Shown one piece after another: positions 48,897 to 61,960 of a DNA stretch of 64,000 nucleotides. Every line of letters begins with the position of its first letter. Position 1 is the stretch's first letter. The notes beneath the pieces are model-generated. The model worked only from the letters and a program-made list of their open reading frames with translations. It was not told the DNA's origin and did not search any database. Source of the stretch: Syngnathus acus (taxonomy: Eukaryota; Chordata; Actinopteri; Syngnathiformes; Syngnathidae); the NCBI RefSeq assembly GCF_901709675.1, contig NC_051101.1:4031501-4095500 (forward strand), written 5' to 3'. Both the position numbers and the translations under genes were made by a program.

Positions 48897-49235
48897 CAAT
48901 ATGACGTTAATTCACCATCGCCAGCATTTGCAGCTGTAAGAGCTTCAACTCTTCTGGGAATGCTGTCCACAGGGCTTAGGAGTGCGTTTATGGGAATCTT
49001 TGACTCTTCTTCCAGAAGCGCATTTGTGAGTTCACACACTGAGGTCGGACAAGGCCTGGCTCTGAGTCTTCACTCCCAAGGATGTTCTATCCGGTCAGGA
49101 TTCTATGCAGGCCAGTGAAGTTCATACTTGACTTGGTTTGTACACTGGTGCAATGTATCAGGTGGAAATGTCCAGCTCTAAACTGTTCCAACAAAGTTGG
49201 GAGCCAGGAAGTGGCAAAAATCTATTCATGTCCTC
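48897..49235 (-). pseudogene. Tc1/mariner transposase remnant
   Basis: Minus-strand frames, interrupted by stops and shifts, recover the C-terminal part of Tc1-type transposase. Recognisable are a HWPA..NPDRIEHPWE block around the catalytic region and RLRARPCPTSVCELTNALLEE followed by SKIPINALLSPVDSIPRRVEA. It is strongly decayed and inactive. Confidence 0.8.
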
Positions 49236-49865
49236 AATGCTTCGTAAAGGTCTAATATGACGCTCAGTCTTGTAAGCATTCACCACAACAACAAAATTCT
49301 GTCACACAAGTGTAGCGTTGACCTATGTATATAATATTATCCACTAATGTTATCGGTGAAATACAAGTGCTTGGGTGACCAAGGACATTTTTTGTAATGG
49401 CGTAAAAGCGGAGAATATCCATTCTTTGCACAAAAATAGCATGGAATTTAATAAATGCTTATGGAGAGAAGATGAGGTGAGTAAATTATACGTGTAAAAT
49501 AATGCTATGCATATTAGGGATGGTTGTTTTGGCAGCAGCTGAATGGTTATCACGGGGATTCGTCTGTGTTCCTTATGTAAAATACACAATAAATCCAGGT
49601 TCTCCTGTAACCCTATGCTGGGGTTTCCGTCAGTCCTCAAACGCACCAGAGCGTCACTGCGTAAAATATAAAGTTAAAATTATTTAAACCATATTACAAT
49701 TTTTACAATGAAAAAAAAAAAACACCTGACTTTTAAGACACTGAATAATTTGAATTCTCAAAAGCCTAGACAGAAAACCCACCAAAATTCATGCACACCG
49801 AATTACACCTTTCATGGAGCTGCTTACTTTGAACCCTTCCATTTAGTTCCCAGTGACAAGTCAGA

Positions 49866-49887
49866 ACCCTAACCCTAACCCCTAACC
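49866..49887 (-). repeat. Short interstitial telomere-like motif
   Basis: AACCCTAACCCTAACCCCTAA is three to four CCCTAA units on the plus strand, 3.4 kb from the large telomere-like array and in the opposite orientation. It may be chance or another trace of the same process. Confidence 0.8.
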
Positions 49888-50424
49888 ACTTCCAATGAGC
49901 AAATCCCATTTGATCAAATTATGGTTATGTTGCAAATGCAATTAATCTTTCAGCCCTGCAAAACAAAGAAATTTCCATCTGGTTCTTACCAACTTGCCTC
50001 ATAAAACAGGTGATGACCTAACATCTCTGGTAGCATTAGTCACAAAACAACATCTGAAAAACTGAAACAAAATCACGTCACTGTTGGTGATGTCATTGCA
50101 GTGCCGAGCTGAGCAGATTCATCTTTCAAATGTGCTATGACTTATATTGTGTAAAGACCGAGGCCGGCTTGAAACATGATTTGAATGCTTTATGTAGAGT
50201 CAGCAGATGCTGAAAGCTATTGATGTCAATTGAAAAAAACAAAACAACACTGCAAGACAGCCAAAAATAACAAAACAGATGTAGAATAAATCAGCACAAA
50301 CACACAACATTATTGTTTCATTGCATCACCAAAGTAAAAAGTTATCAACAAGCCTTTAAACTAACACACGCGCACACACACACAATGTACTCAAGCCCAT
50401 CTAGTTGTGCTCTGTATTCCATAA

Positions 50425-50610
50425 ATGACATTTATTAAAAAAGATACATAAATATTGGGACAATGAGTAATTACATTTACAGCAATTGTAAATGGAAGAT
50501 GATATAGAGTTGGTCTCCCACCCGCAGCTATAATAGCTTCTGGTAATACTTTCAACAAGATATACAGTAGGAGTGTGAGTTTTTGTCCAATCACTCAGAA
50601 GACCATTTGA
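50425..50610 (-). mobile_element. Tc1-related non-autonomous fragment
   Basis: TTGGTCTCCCACCCGCAGCT, ATAATAGCTTC and TTTTGTCCAATCACTCAGAAGACC follow the order of the Tc1-type sequence at 48.9 kb and of fish Tc1 family copies I recall. There are no intact ends or frame. Confidence 0.5.
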
Positions 50611-52437
50611 ATGCTCAGACCTTGCTCACAATTTTTCTTCTCTGTCTGACGGGCCTGGGGTCGGGCCATGGCTCTGTAACAGGAAATCATTTTCCACACT
50701 AAACTCCTCTTACAATACAGTAAAACAAATAAATACATTTTGGGAAAAAAAAGAAAAAAAATTGTCCTGAAATTATTTTTGTGGGTTCAATCACAGCAGG
50801 TAACCTCCCTGTCATTCAATACAGTATATCTTATGATTATGACTATACAAAAGTTGCAAACAAATAGATTTGCATGACAAAACAATTGCAAAGCTGCAGC
50901 AGAAGTCAGACAACAAATAAGACATAGTTAATGAAATGTCCTTTGATTCCGTTTCTGGATTAAAACTTGATGGCGGCTCTTCATGCATAGCGATTTTCTA
51001 TCCCACAAAATCTGACAGAGCCAGTCATTCCCGTTTCCACTCTGCTGAAAGAAGAGAAGGAAACACCTCCGGGAAGCAGAGTGGATTTCTCAGCGTTATC
51101 AACAGCAACAACAATTCATGTCTGGGTTCTTTCATCCAATTTCTACACAGCTTTATCCTGTTCCAGGTCCTGTACAACCTACTGCAGTTGACTTGGGGGT
51201 GAGAAGCGGGTTACACGGAATTTGATCATGAATGGTGCTTTGAATGGCAATTGACGGCCGTGAGATACGTTACCATCAACAAAAATAAACTATGACTTGA
51301 AGTTGACCTTAAATGCTCTGTGTAGCAATGACGACGCGACATCTGTACGCTTGTGAATAATCCTTTGAGCAATTCTGCCATCACTCCAACCCCCACCTCC
51401 ACAAAATACATCTGTCATCATTTTTATTATTTTTTTGTACTTACAACAGACGTAGCTAAATAAAAAGGTGCTAATTTGGTCTACATTCGTGCTGAAATAG
51501 AATGTACAGACAAATCACGCTTTACTTTGATTCCTCGGAGACCGTCTTTGATTCATTATCGCAACAATAGAATCGAGCCCGCTGTCACTCTAAATGATAC
51601 ATTATCCTCGATTAGGTACATCACACACGGGCGAACATGCGAACAAACATGAGCCGGATAGCTCTTCACATGTACAGAGCAGGAGTGTGAGGCGACAAGT
51701 TTATACCCGGAGGAATTGCAGGTACTAGAAAGTATGACAGGAGGTTAACTGCGCTGTGATCAAACCCACTTAGATCTCAGGCTGACTGGGGGCTGCAGCT
51801 GAGTAGTGTGTGTTCACAAACATGGAATTTTTAGGTCATCCCAGTGTGAGGAGGGTTTTGGCACATGTACACCATACGTCTTCAAAAGCCAAGCGTGTCA
51901 TATCCAATAACGATCCAGACAACTATCCGACACTCACGCAGAGCAAAAGCTTCCGTGGAGTGTGTACATTTAGTCAAATCTATTGCACACGGAACGATGA
52001 ATAATTACCAGTATGATAACTATGTTAGTTTCTAGAACAGAAAAATCTAGAAAACATTACAAAGGACTATGGACTCGCATAAAAAGCAGTGCTACAACAC
52101 AACCTCAAAAAGACTTAAATTAAGAACACAATCAGTATACATTCACTGACAGGCCAAAACACAAAGAACATTTTCAGAGTCTAATGCAGGCGCCACCGAC
52201 TTTTTGGAAATAAGCTACTTCTTGAGTACTGGTTAAGACGAAGGGCAACCAGTTTGACGCGCACTTCTAAAACAACGATTTGGGGGTAAATCATCTCATT
52301 GTTATTGTTCCCACTAGCGTGATTGCTATGTTGTTGTTCTAACTCACTATTTTAAGCTTTCCAAGATAATTACAGGCATATAAATTATTGTATCTTAGGT
52401 ACAATGGCGATCTAATTTCTTATGAAATATTTTATTT
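50611..52437. other. Noncoding sequence
   Basis: No gene, RNA gene or clear repeat is recognised here. ORFs are short and without family features. Confidence 0.4.
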
Positions 52438-52625
52438 CGTCAGGTTCCTAAAAAGTTGCAAACAGTTGCAAATGGTTATTTCTTTGCGACAAGAAAAACT
52501 GTTGACAACTATTAAAACTGTTGGCGAATATCTAGCAAACGTCTTTGCGACCTTGAACGAACCCTGATGAAAAATCTACATTCACGCCTTGTGCAAACCT
52601 TTGCTAATCATCGCTGCTTTCTGAT
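52438..52625. repeat. Dispersed miniature repeat, copy B
   Basis: This matches 23690-23905 in block order: AAAAAGTTGCAAACAGTTGC, GACAAGAAAAACTG, AGCAAACGTCTTTGCGACC, GAACGAACCCTGATGAAAAA and the end TCGCTGCTT. It is more diverged in the middle. Confidence 0.65.
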
Positions 52626-53039
52626 ATTCTCTGTCTTATCGCCTTTGGCTTGGCAAGAGTCAAAATACGAGACATTTAAATTTTTAAATCAACACCTCTG
52701 TGAAACTGACATACTCTCTGATTATACCAAGTTAAATCATCTTTGAAAGCAGGACTTTTAATTTGTTGTACTTTATGCTTTAGAATTGATGAAGTTGTCT
52801 TGGCATCGTCTTAAAAATGATGACAGACAGATTTAACAAGAAATGTATCCAAAGAAAAAGCTAAATTGTGCCCTACGTGTACGTTCACACAGTGTTGCGA
52901 TGCAAAGCTCCCATCACAACCAAATAATAACAATTTGTTATCTGAAGCAAGAGGCAATAGGCCTGCCCCCAAAGTTGACATTGGGACAGAGAGAACCGCG
53001 CCTGGCGTCTTGCAGCGGACCACTGCAGTGAAAGTGAGC

Positions 53040-54060
53040 TCCAGTAAGGGAGCCTGCACGCAGCCTCAGTGAGCCTCAGCCTGCGCCCGGCTGGGAGGAG
53101 GCGTCACCGACTGGCCGCGTTACGCCGCCTCCATCACAATTCGAAGTGGCTAAACAACAGGGGACTCCTAAAGTTGCACTCAGACCCCTGGACGGATGCA
53201 GCGACGGGGGAGTCAAGCCGAACGCTATCTCCCCGCTTGAGGTGTGACAGCGGCGCGGGGAAATGCTCTCCCGCTTCCCAAACGTTCCCCTCCTTCTCGC
53301 CAGCGACGTAACAACATGTCGGCAGAGGACGGCCATGTTTTGCTGGTTATGTCGACACACGGAGGAGGAGGAAAAGTCGACCAGACATTTCTAGTTCCCC
53401 GACTTTCTGCCTGGCTTCCTTCCTTCTGTCGACTCGGCGACGGCGTTTCAGAGTAGAACTCGAACATAGGTGGGGGGGGCACCCAAAATGTCCCAAAACT
53501 TGATGCACACATTTAGCGCGCAGGTGGAGATAAGCAGGCAAGCAAAGTTCACGTAGGGAGACAAGTTGAATATTTAGACGCTGAGCTGTTTAGAAGACGC
53601 GCAAAAGATGAGAAGGAGAGAATGGTTCCGCAGACGAATACATCCACTTTTGACTTGCAGGACTTCAGCGCTAAATGAAAACTAGGATTATTTCTTACCT
53701 GTCCACTGTTCACTCCCGATGCTTGGGTATCGTGCTTTACAATCCCAAAGCGATTGATTGCGCGAAAGCTGTTCAAAACACTGTAGCTCCAGTAGCTAGG
53801 CAGACAACAGGCAACAGCAGAGAGAAAAATTGGCGATCACAAGGAGGATCTACGCCAAAAGCCACATGATCGCCGACGTCAGAGTACGTATTTGCATGCC
53901 GCACAGGGGCACCGGTATCCGTCCATAGCCGCTGCGTTCTGCTGTGGCCGTGGAAAGTTCACAGGAGGGCGGTAGAAAGTGGACCAACTCTCCTGCCAGG
54001 GTAACAGAGGATGTTCCGACGCATCCTTGAAGCATGACGACCGGTGTTTAGGTGAATGAA
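53040..54060 (-). promoter_or_regulatory. zhx2: CpG-dense segment with probable zhx2 first exon
   Basis: CpG dinucleotides are much denser here than in the surrounding 15 kb (for example GCCGCGTTACGCCGCC near 53115). On the minus strand a near-perfect donor GGACAG|GTAAGAAAT marks an exon ending at 53699, starting perhaps near 53880. zhx2, whose first coding exon has an unexplained upstream acceptor at 38327, is the only minus-strand gene downstream. Mammalian ZHX2 also has distant noncoding exons. It could instead be the promoter of an unrelated noncoding RNA. Confidence 0.5.
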
Positions 54061-54349
54061 GTCCGTGTTGTTACTGTACTGATGACTGCACTCGTCTGTT
54101 CCGACCTCATTTAATATGAAATCATCTAGGGGCGTGGCTTTCAGAACCAGGCACCGCCCCCTCCACGTCCTTTCTCGAGGGGGTCTGAATACGTCATGAA
54201 ATACAAGTTGACAACCCTTTCTGGGGGTACGCCTCTTTTTAGATGTTCGCCCCTTTTACACCACGCCCCCGTTTTGCGGTCTGCAGGCAGATGTTGCCTT
54301 TCTCCCCCTTCTGTGCGTGCGTGACGTACGCACACAAATCCTTGGTGCC

Positions 54350-57270
54350 TGAAAACCTATCCCGCAGCAGTGACCTCCTCTGGACTTATTTATTAACGCT
54401 AATGCTGGTAAAATTGTATTGTCAGAGCATGTTGTTGTTTATGTGGTATATATCATTTGCATTTTCGGAATTCTGTAAGCCGAAGATAATTTATTAAAAC
54501 TCAAATGATGGTGTTACGATTGTTGTTGACCTATTGCACTTTGGGGTTGTTTTGGTCCTTTTTATAATAAAGGCACTTTTTTTTTAAAAAATCATTCCTT
54601 CCTTCCTGACAATCAGTCTTGGGTGTGGATATGTACATGTACCGGCGTTACATATTAATAACAGCCCCCCCAAAAAGTAACTATTCCATTAGAGTTCCTT
54701 CCACATGAGGAGGAAGAGAAGAAGTGGTGACCACAATTTGCTATTAATCAACTACATGGAGAAAAAAGCTTAGTTTTTAAATCTGGAGTTAACAGCATTT
54801 ACACTTGGAGCTGACATCACTTCAGTCGGCTTTTTATTCAATTTGCTAGCAGCATAACAGCTAAGTGTCGTTTCACCATGTTTGCTTTGAATTCTGTCTT
54901 CACTAATTGACCAGAGCGTACAGACCTCAGAGCCCTACTGAATTTATATTGAGTCAGCATTTCTTTAAAGTACTGTAAGGAGGTTCTGAATTTGATTGTA
55001 GTTCACAACAGTCATAGCTGTTGTTTCAGCAGAACAGAGAGAATATAGGCCTATGTTTATAACCTGAAGTGTATTTTACTAAGTTGAAATAAGTCTGAAA
55101 GCTGTAGGAGTGGTAAAACTAAATAAATGTTTGCCTGGTCTCTCAAATGTAATAATCAGTAGATCTGGAAATAGTTTATTAAGTACAATGCATAATACTG
55201 CTTCTAAGAGTAAATACATCACAACATTCAGTAAATTCAAAAGACATGCTGTACAGTATTAGCTTCTAGAAGTACACTTATAGTATATTATGTATATCAT
55301 TTCATCTTATATCTTGACTTAGAGCACATTTAAATTTGAATTAATTACAATAATGAAATGTAAAACTATATTTCCCTATCAGGATAAAAAAAAGAAGAAA
55401 AAAGAAATTTGAATAATCTGCAATGGAAGTCAAAGGTCACTAGATGGTGCTAAAAGATTGCTGCAGGATTTATTCCTATGCAGTTTGCCAAATAAGCAGA
55501 AGAAGCGTGGGTGGCAGAATGTTTCCGTGCCGATACAATAGTTGTTCTTAATGAAATGAACTTTATTTTAGAAAAGGTGTGAATTGATTTACTGGGAGTT
55601 CCGCATTGAAAGCACTACTACTGTTGGTTTAATAGAGCAAATCAAAAGAGCTAGTAGAAAGTTGATGTCTTCGTATTTTATTCATAAATATGACAATAGC
55701 GTGCATCGAAAACCTCTGAATCTATGAAAAAATAAACCATTATTAAGTACTGTATTGTAATTATTCTTATCTTTATTAGATTTTTAAAGTCATCATCAGC
55801 TTAGGAGGTTGGTGTCACGCACAAACACAAATGATTGGGGTGGAAGGCGCTCTCCAATTGCCTCCTTCATAGGACAGATCTGGCATCTCCCTGGACAAAT
55901 TTACACCATTTACTTGTCTGCAGTTCCTAAATGTAACAACTGTAGGCTTAATTCAATTTCCCGAACTCAAGCAAATCAATTTCTTTTTCACGAATTCAAG
56001 GATGATCATAGAAGCCGCTTTGATTAGTGGTGAATCAATCGGCTGTGTCCACGCCCACAACGGTGCAAACTGCCCTTTTTTAACGGTGCCATCTTGCATG
56101 CATCTGTGAACATACCCAAACCTTGTCTGACCCGCCTCTTTTCAGATTTACCCAGCTCACTGCAACAGACTAGCACTAATTGAGAAGTATTAGTTTTCAC
56201 TAATGAGTTGTGGAATTATACTGATTTACGTGCAATGCTGAGCTTTATGCCTTAAGGAAAGACATCTCATGATAGCATCCAGTATCTGATCAGCTCAATG
56301 GACAGCTCAATGGTTGTTTTAAGTTGACCACAGAGGAACTAGAAATGAATGTAAAAATAATACTGTACGATCCAATTCTGCATCTATGATACACAATGAT
56401 ATATTAGAATCTAAACATTTGAAAGACGGAATACTAACACAATTTTATTTAGGGGAGTGCAAGCAGCTGCCTGCTGCAACTTTTCAGATTTTCTTAAAAA
56501 AAATGTTTTTCCAAAACTTACTTATTGTTGAGGTAACTATGCAGAAATAAAACTCAAGAGACCTGCTTTGCAAAATGATCTGTGATACTCTTATAAGAAT
56601 AACACCGGTTACTATTTAATTTTATTAGTTTTTTTAATTGGTTGTTGAAGCATGGTGATTTAGGGAGACTGAACACTTGTGTCTACGTGTGTGTAATGTA
56701 TGTGCTTCCCCAGTGAGTTGTTTTGGCTCATGCAGTCAGCAGAGTGTTGGACAGTAGTCAAGAAACTGTTTGATAAGGATGCATTCACAGACAACATATT
56801 CAGCTGGGATTAAAGAAACACCCCACACAAAATCAAACCAACTGGCCTTCCCACGTTCAGGTTCAAACATGACACAGCGAAAGCGGAGGAGGGGAAATGA
56901 GTTCAGCAAAGGAGGAAAAACAGATAAAGTGATGCAAGAAAAGATGATTAATGGATAATTAATTTAAAAATTTAGAACAGTGTAAAGTATGATGGTCTTT
57001 AGTGCCATGGTATCCTTCAGATGGATTAAAATTCAATGTCAGTCTCTTTTTGCTCTAGTTCTTTTGAGTTTTGTGACATGGGACATTTTTCAACTTTTGT
57101 TTTATTTGAAGTAACATCCTTCACACGTTACACTGCTAGGGGGCAGTGTTACTTCGGTAATGCCCAGAAAGGGCACACAGTTGGAGGGAGTTAAGTTGAT
57201 TTTATTGCATGTCAGGAGGGCAGTCGCTAAATAAAGTCGTATGAGTTGAAATAAATTCATTTTCTGGACT
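54350..57270. other. Noncoding sequence
   Basis: AT-rich sequence with no recognised gene, RNA or element. It may carry regulatory sequence of the flanking promoter, but nothing specific is visible. Confidence 0.4.
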
Positions 57271-57274
57271 GCTC

Positions 57275-57556
57275 ATCCTCACAAGGGTCACGGGCGTGTT
57301 GGAGCCTATGCCAGCTTTGGGCAGTAGGCGGGGGACACCCTGAACTCATTGCCAGCCAATTGCAGGGTACACAGACATGAACAATCATCAGGACTCACAA
57401 CTATGGGCAATTTGAGTGCTCAATCAACCTACCATTTTTGGAATGTAGAAGCAAATCGGAGAACCCAGAGGAGAACATGCCGGGGCCAGAATCGAACCCA
57501 TAACCTCTAAATTGTGAGGCGACGTGCAAACCAGTGCGTCACTGTGCCACCTCATA
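57275..57556 (-). mobile_element. tRNA-derived SINE
   Basis: On the minus strand the head reads GGTGGCACAGTGACGCACTG (A-box region) and then GGTTATGGGTTCGATTCTG (B box). The distal part on the plus strand contains GGGTCACGGGCGTGTTGGAG and GCGGGGGACACCCTGAACTC. This family is widespread in fish; fragments also occur near 28.4 kb and 40.4 kb. Confidence 0.8.
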
Positions 57557-57559
57557 TTC

Positions 57560-59060
57560 ATCCAAGTTATTTTAAAAGCGCTTCCATCAATCGTCATTCC
57601 GCCCCTCCCCCAAAAGCTCGAATCGGTAATCAAAACCGGAAAATACACGTTAGTAGTGCAGAGTACTAACCAGTATAACAAACAACCTCACAGAATACTC
57701 TGCAACCGTCAATCATTCCCCAATAAGGCTGCCAAATTCACAAGCAGCTGTGTGTTTATTGACGGTCCCGGATTACAAGAATAAAGCAGCTGTTGTTGCT
57801 GTGTCATCCTTGTTGTTTCGGAAATGATGAAATTGGTTCTTTTTCTTTGCAAACTGTCCCTTGAAAAACGTAATTGTATTTATCGTCCCATATTGAGTTG
57901 AACAGGGACGCACTTTGTCCCTTAGTACCGAGCGAGTCAAAAATAGTCTGTAAAATATCGATGGAATTAATGAACAACGGTGCCCTCGATACCTTACGCT
58001 GGGAACGGTCCAAGGATCTCCCCTTCCTCTGTGACCAATGAGCTAACAGCATATTCATATACGAGAATGATGATACAGAATCTGCTCTCGTTACTGTTAA
58101 TAGCAACAAAGCAGCATTGATGACAGCGACATATGTTTGAACAGCAATATGACCCCTTGTGACTTTTTGGGTCATCTAAAAAGTGCATTTTATTCAACTC
58201 ATGTTTAATTAGTTCAAAATTGTTTCACCCACCAAAATAAATTGTAAATAAAACCCAAATCAAGCCTATGAGGCAATGAAGGCATCAAGGTCGGCCATCC
58301 CTGTTGATGAGGTGTACCTTATTTATTTTTTAGGGAGTTGACAACTCTAATAATGCTCGCACAAGCAAGTGAAGGGCAATCAACCTTGCGCAAGACACAC
58401 CACGCCACAGTTCATTTTGCATCCTGAGTGAACAAAGCATAACAGGATGGACATGTGTCTGACTTGACCCAAACAGAGACGTTAACGCGGAACAGGAAAT
58501 GGGTTTCCGTCCATCCCGGGGACTTTACAGATCCCCAGCGATTTTTATCTTTGTTAAAAAAAAAAAAAGTGTTTTGTTTGGATACTCTCTTCTTTCGTTC
58601 TGTGGTTTCTTTATTACTAATTACTAATAGCATAGTGAGCATTAAAGAACGAACTGGGAAACTATAACACATCTTGATTTATATACGGCTTTCACAACAG
58701 CTGTAGCTGTACAAAGCGCAATACAGACCATATAACAGAATAACAATATATCAATAGAAAACGTAACATTAAACATTGGCAATAAGACAATCATAACTAT
58801 TCCGACATACATGCGCCTTGTTGTTTGAAGCAGTTGCGTGTAGATGAAAGAAAGAATAAAGTTTCCTTTCACTGCATGATGTCACCCATATGCTACAAGC
58901 TACGAGTGAAAAGTAAACAATCTGCTGTAGCGACCATTGATAAATGGAGAGACCGAGAGAAAATTGTTCGCTTCTCCTTTTCCATTTAGATCCGATTCAA
59001 ATCTGCGAGGCTTCCCTTCAACATGATCTGAGGGTATAATTTACTCCTAAAAAATTCATA
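57560..59060. other. Noncoding sequence
   Basis: No gene is recognised. ORFs at 57804-58175 (minus) and 58455-58667 (plus) show no family motif and no splice-supported extension. Confidence 0.4.
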
Positions 59061-59069
59061 AATACGTAC

Positions 59070-59446
59070 CGTAAATTTCGGGCTATAAGCCGCACCAGCT
59101 TATATTCGTGATTTGTTTTAGTTTTATACTTATATAAGCCGCACCGGACTATAAGCCGCACGTGCACACGAGTTATTTACAAAGGTAATGTTTTTAATGT
59201 TTAATTCCCATTTGTAAGAGAATATACACAAAGATGATTGTCAGGAAAGAGATGATTATTTAGGGACGCATAACTTTTATTAACATAACAGCACAACAGC
59301 AGTCCACAGCCTTTTTATGAGTGTATAAGTGTATTAGTCATGAGAAAAATCATGGAAAAAAAACTATATAAGCCGCACTGGACTATAAACCGCAGGGTTC
59401 AAAATTTGAGAAAAAAGTAGCGGCTTATAGTCCGAAATGTACGGTA
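59070..59446. mobile_element. Miniature DNA element with 'ATAAGCCGCAC' motifs
   Basis: The left end ACCGTAAATTTCGGGCTATA is matched at the right by TATAGTCCGAAATGTACGGT as an inverted repeat. Internal ATATAAGCCGCACCGGACTA and CTATATAAGCCGCACTGGAC are additional copies of the end. GTAC-rich flanks may be the target duplication. No ORF is present; this is a common teleost miniature element. Confidence 0.8.
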
Positions 59447-59459
59447 CGTAGTACATCCC

Positions 59460-61260
59460 AATTTCCTGCTGAGAATCCCAGCTACACTTTAGCACAAACA
59501 GAACGCGTCTGAGCCATTATCGCATCTTTGATTAGTGGATTGATAACAATAACAGCCTATTTTAATAGATTTTCATTTGTTCTATTCTTACTTTCCACAG
59601 AGCATTGATTTGCCTCATTCTTTCTGCAAAAAAATACAAGAGCCCTCCGGCTGAGAGTGTTGCGTGTAAAGGAAAAGTAATTGGTGAAAAATGGCTTAAT
59701 GACCCTCTTGGCTAATGGTGTCCTTTTACAGCCAAGTGAGTCAAACCCAGCAAAGTCGAGAATGGGGGCACTGCTGTGACCGCAGTCTGAGCTGGTCAAC
59801 TTGAATTCAACTCACCTGGAAAGCAGGATTTTTTCCAGCTTGATTCACTCACATTTACTGGTTTAATTGAAAGACTGACCCACGGTCACAGACATGGGTT
59901 AAACGGCTTTCTCAAATAATAGGGCAAGAAGTGGAATGAATGGAGGTGTGGTCATTGAAGGGGAAAATTTGTTTGAACCCTGAAAACATTGTTTGATGTC
60001 TACAGTGTGATGTGCTGTGCTACTTGATTTCATGCTGTTTCTTCTCTGTTTTGGAGTAGTTTGGGAAGTTTGTTGATGAGGTGACCACTTTCAAATAGGT
60101 GTGATAAGAGTATCTCTGTTTTTCAAACAGCTGCCAAAGTGTTGCGCACAAAATTATTGTTTTTCCTTTGTTCTAGCATATGTTATGACTATTTTTTTTT
60201 AATCATAATCTTAGGCGGAACTGATGTAATGATCAGCACAATCTCTCACAGTTGAATTTTAATCTGTGCTGAATGAGTTTTCTCCAGACACTTATTCTTG
60301 CATTTCAAAACATACATGTAAAGTTAATTAGTCTCCATATATGTCATTGTTTAAAGTTTATTTTAATTTTTAAAACAAATGCTGGAATGGACCAGTTGAT
60401 GATGTCTGACATATCTTCTGTCATTGCACCACTTAAAAAGTAACTCTGTGGGACCACCATGATCTTGGAATGTTCTCAAAACTGTCAAGTATAACTGCAA
60501 CATAATTATTGTCTATAATTAATGACATGTTTCCAACCCCCTGTCTTGTTTTGCACCTATTTCATCAGTAATGCCCTTCTCCGAACACCAACAGTTGTGC
60601 TATTGTCCTCGCTTCTGGTCTTTTGTTCTTATTCTTAGAATCTCATATACAAATGCAAATACAAATGGTGCAAGAATATTCATGAAATATGATCTCTCAT
60701 AAATCTCCCAAGGCTGCAGAGTCATGCATATCCAACCCCAGTCACCCCCCCATTAGTTGTGATACCGAAACATAGTAAAGCGGAGTATGACAAACTCTGA
60801 ACGTGTGTGTGTTGCAGCTGACGGAAGTGAAGTGGCATTCTGGCTTCCTTTCCTCGCCGGGGGACCCTTTTTAATGTGTCAGTTGGCTAGATTCTTTCCC
60901 GTCGCTAACAAGAAACGAAAACCCTGGGACATCTGCATCAGCTTTGAGTGTTAACCACAATTTGGCACCCTCTCATACTGTAGGTGGGAACATTTCATGC
61001 CGTCCATTGGTCTCTTCAAAAAGCTAAAACATAATCTTCTAAACTTTTGGTGTGTGTTCTTGTATGTATTTATGAATTATTATGGAATAAACCAAGCTTA
61101 TTGCTGCATTTCTAAAATCTGAAGTTAATGATTCTAAATGATTAAAACGTTCGATTTTTTTTAGTCTAAATCATCTAAATGTATCATCAGACAGTTAACA
61201 GTCTGTCACTACAGTTTTAAGAGGCCCGGACGTGACTTGCATTTTACAGTATGCATCATC
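59460..61260. other. Noncoding sequence
   Basis: No gene is identified. A strong acceptor-like GTGTGTTGCAG at 60816-60826 is followed by only 18 open codons before a stop, so I do not call an exon. Confidence 0.4.
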
Positions 61261-61270
61261 ACACATGACT

Positions 61271-61385
61271 CACCACAGCTTCACATCCCACCGAGCACCA
61301 AGGAACTGTTGTATTTGGTTCAGGGACTGTTCATCTTCCTTTTTGACACTGGTGAACTTTAACTTCCTCCGCAGATGGTCTGTCT
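61271..61385 (-). CDS. Candidate internal exon of an unidentified gene
   Basis: On the minus strand the acceptor CTTTTATTTCAG and the donor TG|GTGAGTCATG bracket about 115 bases. Only one frame is open across it, encoding 38 residues that start TDHLRRKLKFTSVKKEDEQS and end FLGARWDVKLW. The composition is protein-like (charged, Gln-rich, with Trp). I do not recognise the family and find no partner exon in the window. Its other exons could lie beyond 64 kb, or it may be chance or a decayed exon. Confidence 0.35.
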
Positions 61386-61960
61386 GAAATAAAAGATAAG
61401 ATTGTCACAAATCCTATGACCACACAAATACACAAGCATAGTGTCACACATGAAATCCAATAGAGTTTACTTTTGTACGATGACTAAAAGCTGAGAATCT
61501 TGCCATTATCTAGGAAACAAATCCTCAGTATATACAGGAACAGAGAATGATACAATGTGTCTTGAATGTATCCTGTTTGTTTTCCAAAGTTCACCTTATC
61601 ACAGTTTTTTTTTTTTTTGGGGAAAGAGTGACTACACTCGTAAATAGTCTAAAAACATATATTAGAATTATATAAATCCATCCCAGATGCTTCTGGGAAC
61701 ATTCTTTATAAGAAATTACCACAAGCCAGAGGATAAACCTAATGAAAACCCAATAAAAGTTTGAACAAATGCCTACAAAACTAATGGCACTCCCATTACT
61801 TGCTCGAATCAAATAGCATAATGTTGAAACAAAGTTACTGACTCAGGAGAAATGGGGAAAAAACCCGCATCCTAGCTCTGATAGAATGTCAGTGAGCAGA
61901 CATTGATAATAAATAATTGGATACCGGAAACAATTTAATAAAGTAATGCATATTAAAAGT

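Noticed and set aside
53069-53541. Cluster of overlapping ORFs at 53.0-53.5 kb
   Set aside because: GC/CpG-rich DNA has few stops. ORFs occur on both strands with no recognisable family, so this fits a promoter region better than a gene.
60816-60900. Exon after the GTGTGTTGCAG acceptor
   Set aside because: A stop codon follows after 18 codons, with no donor before it and no recognisable peptide.
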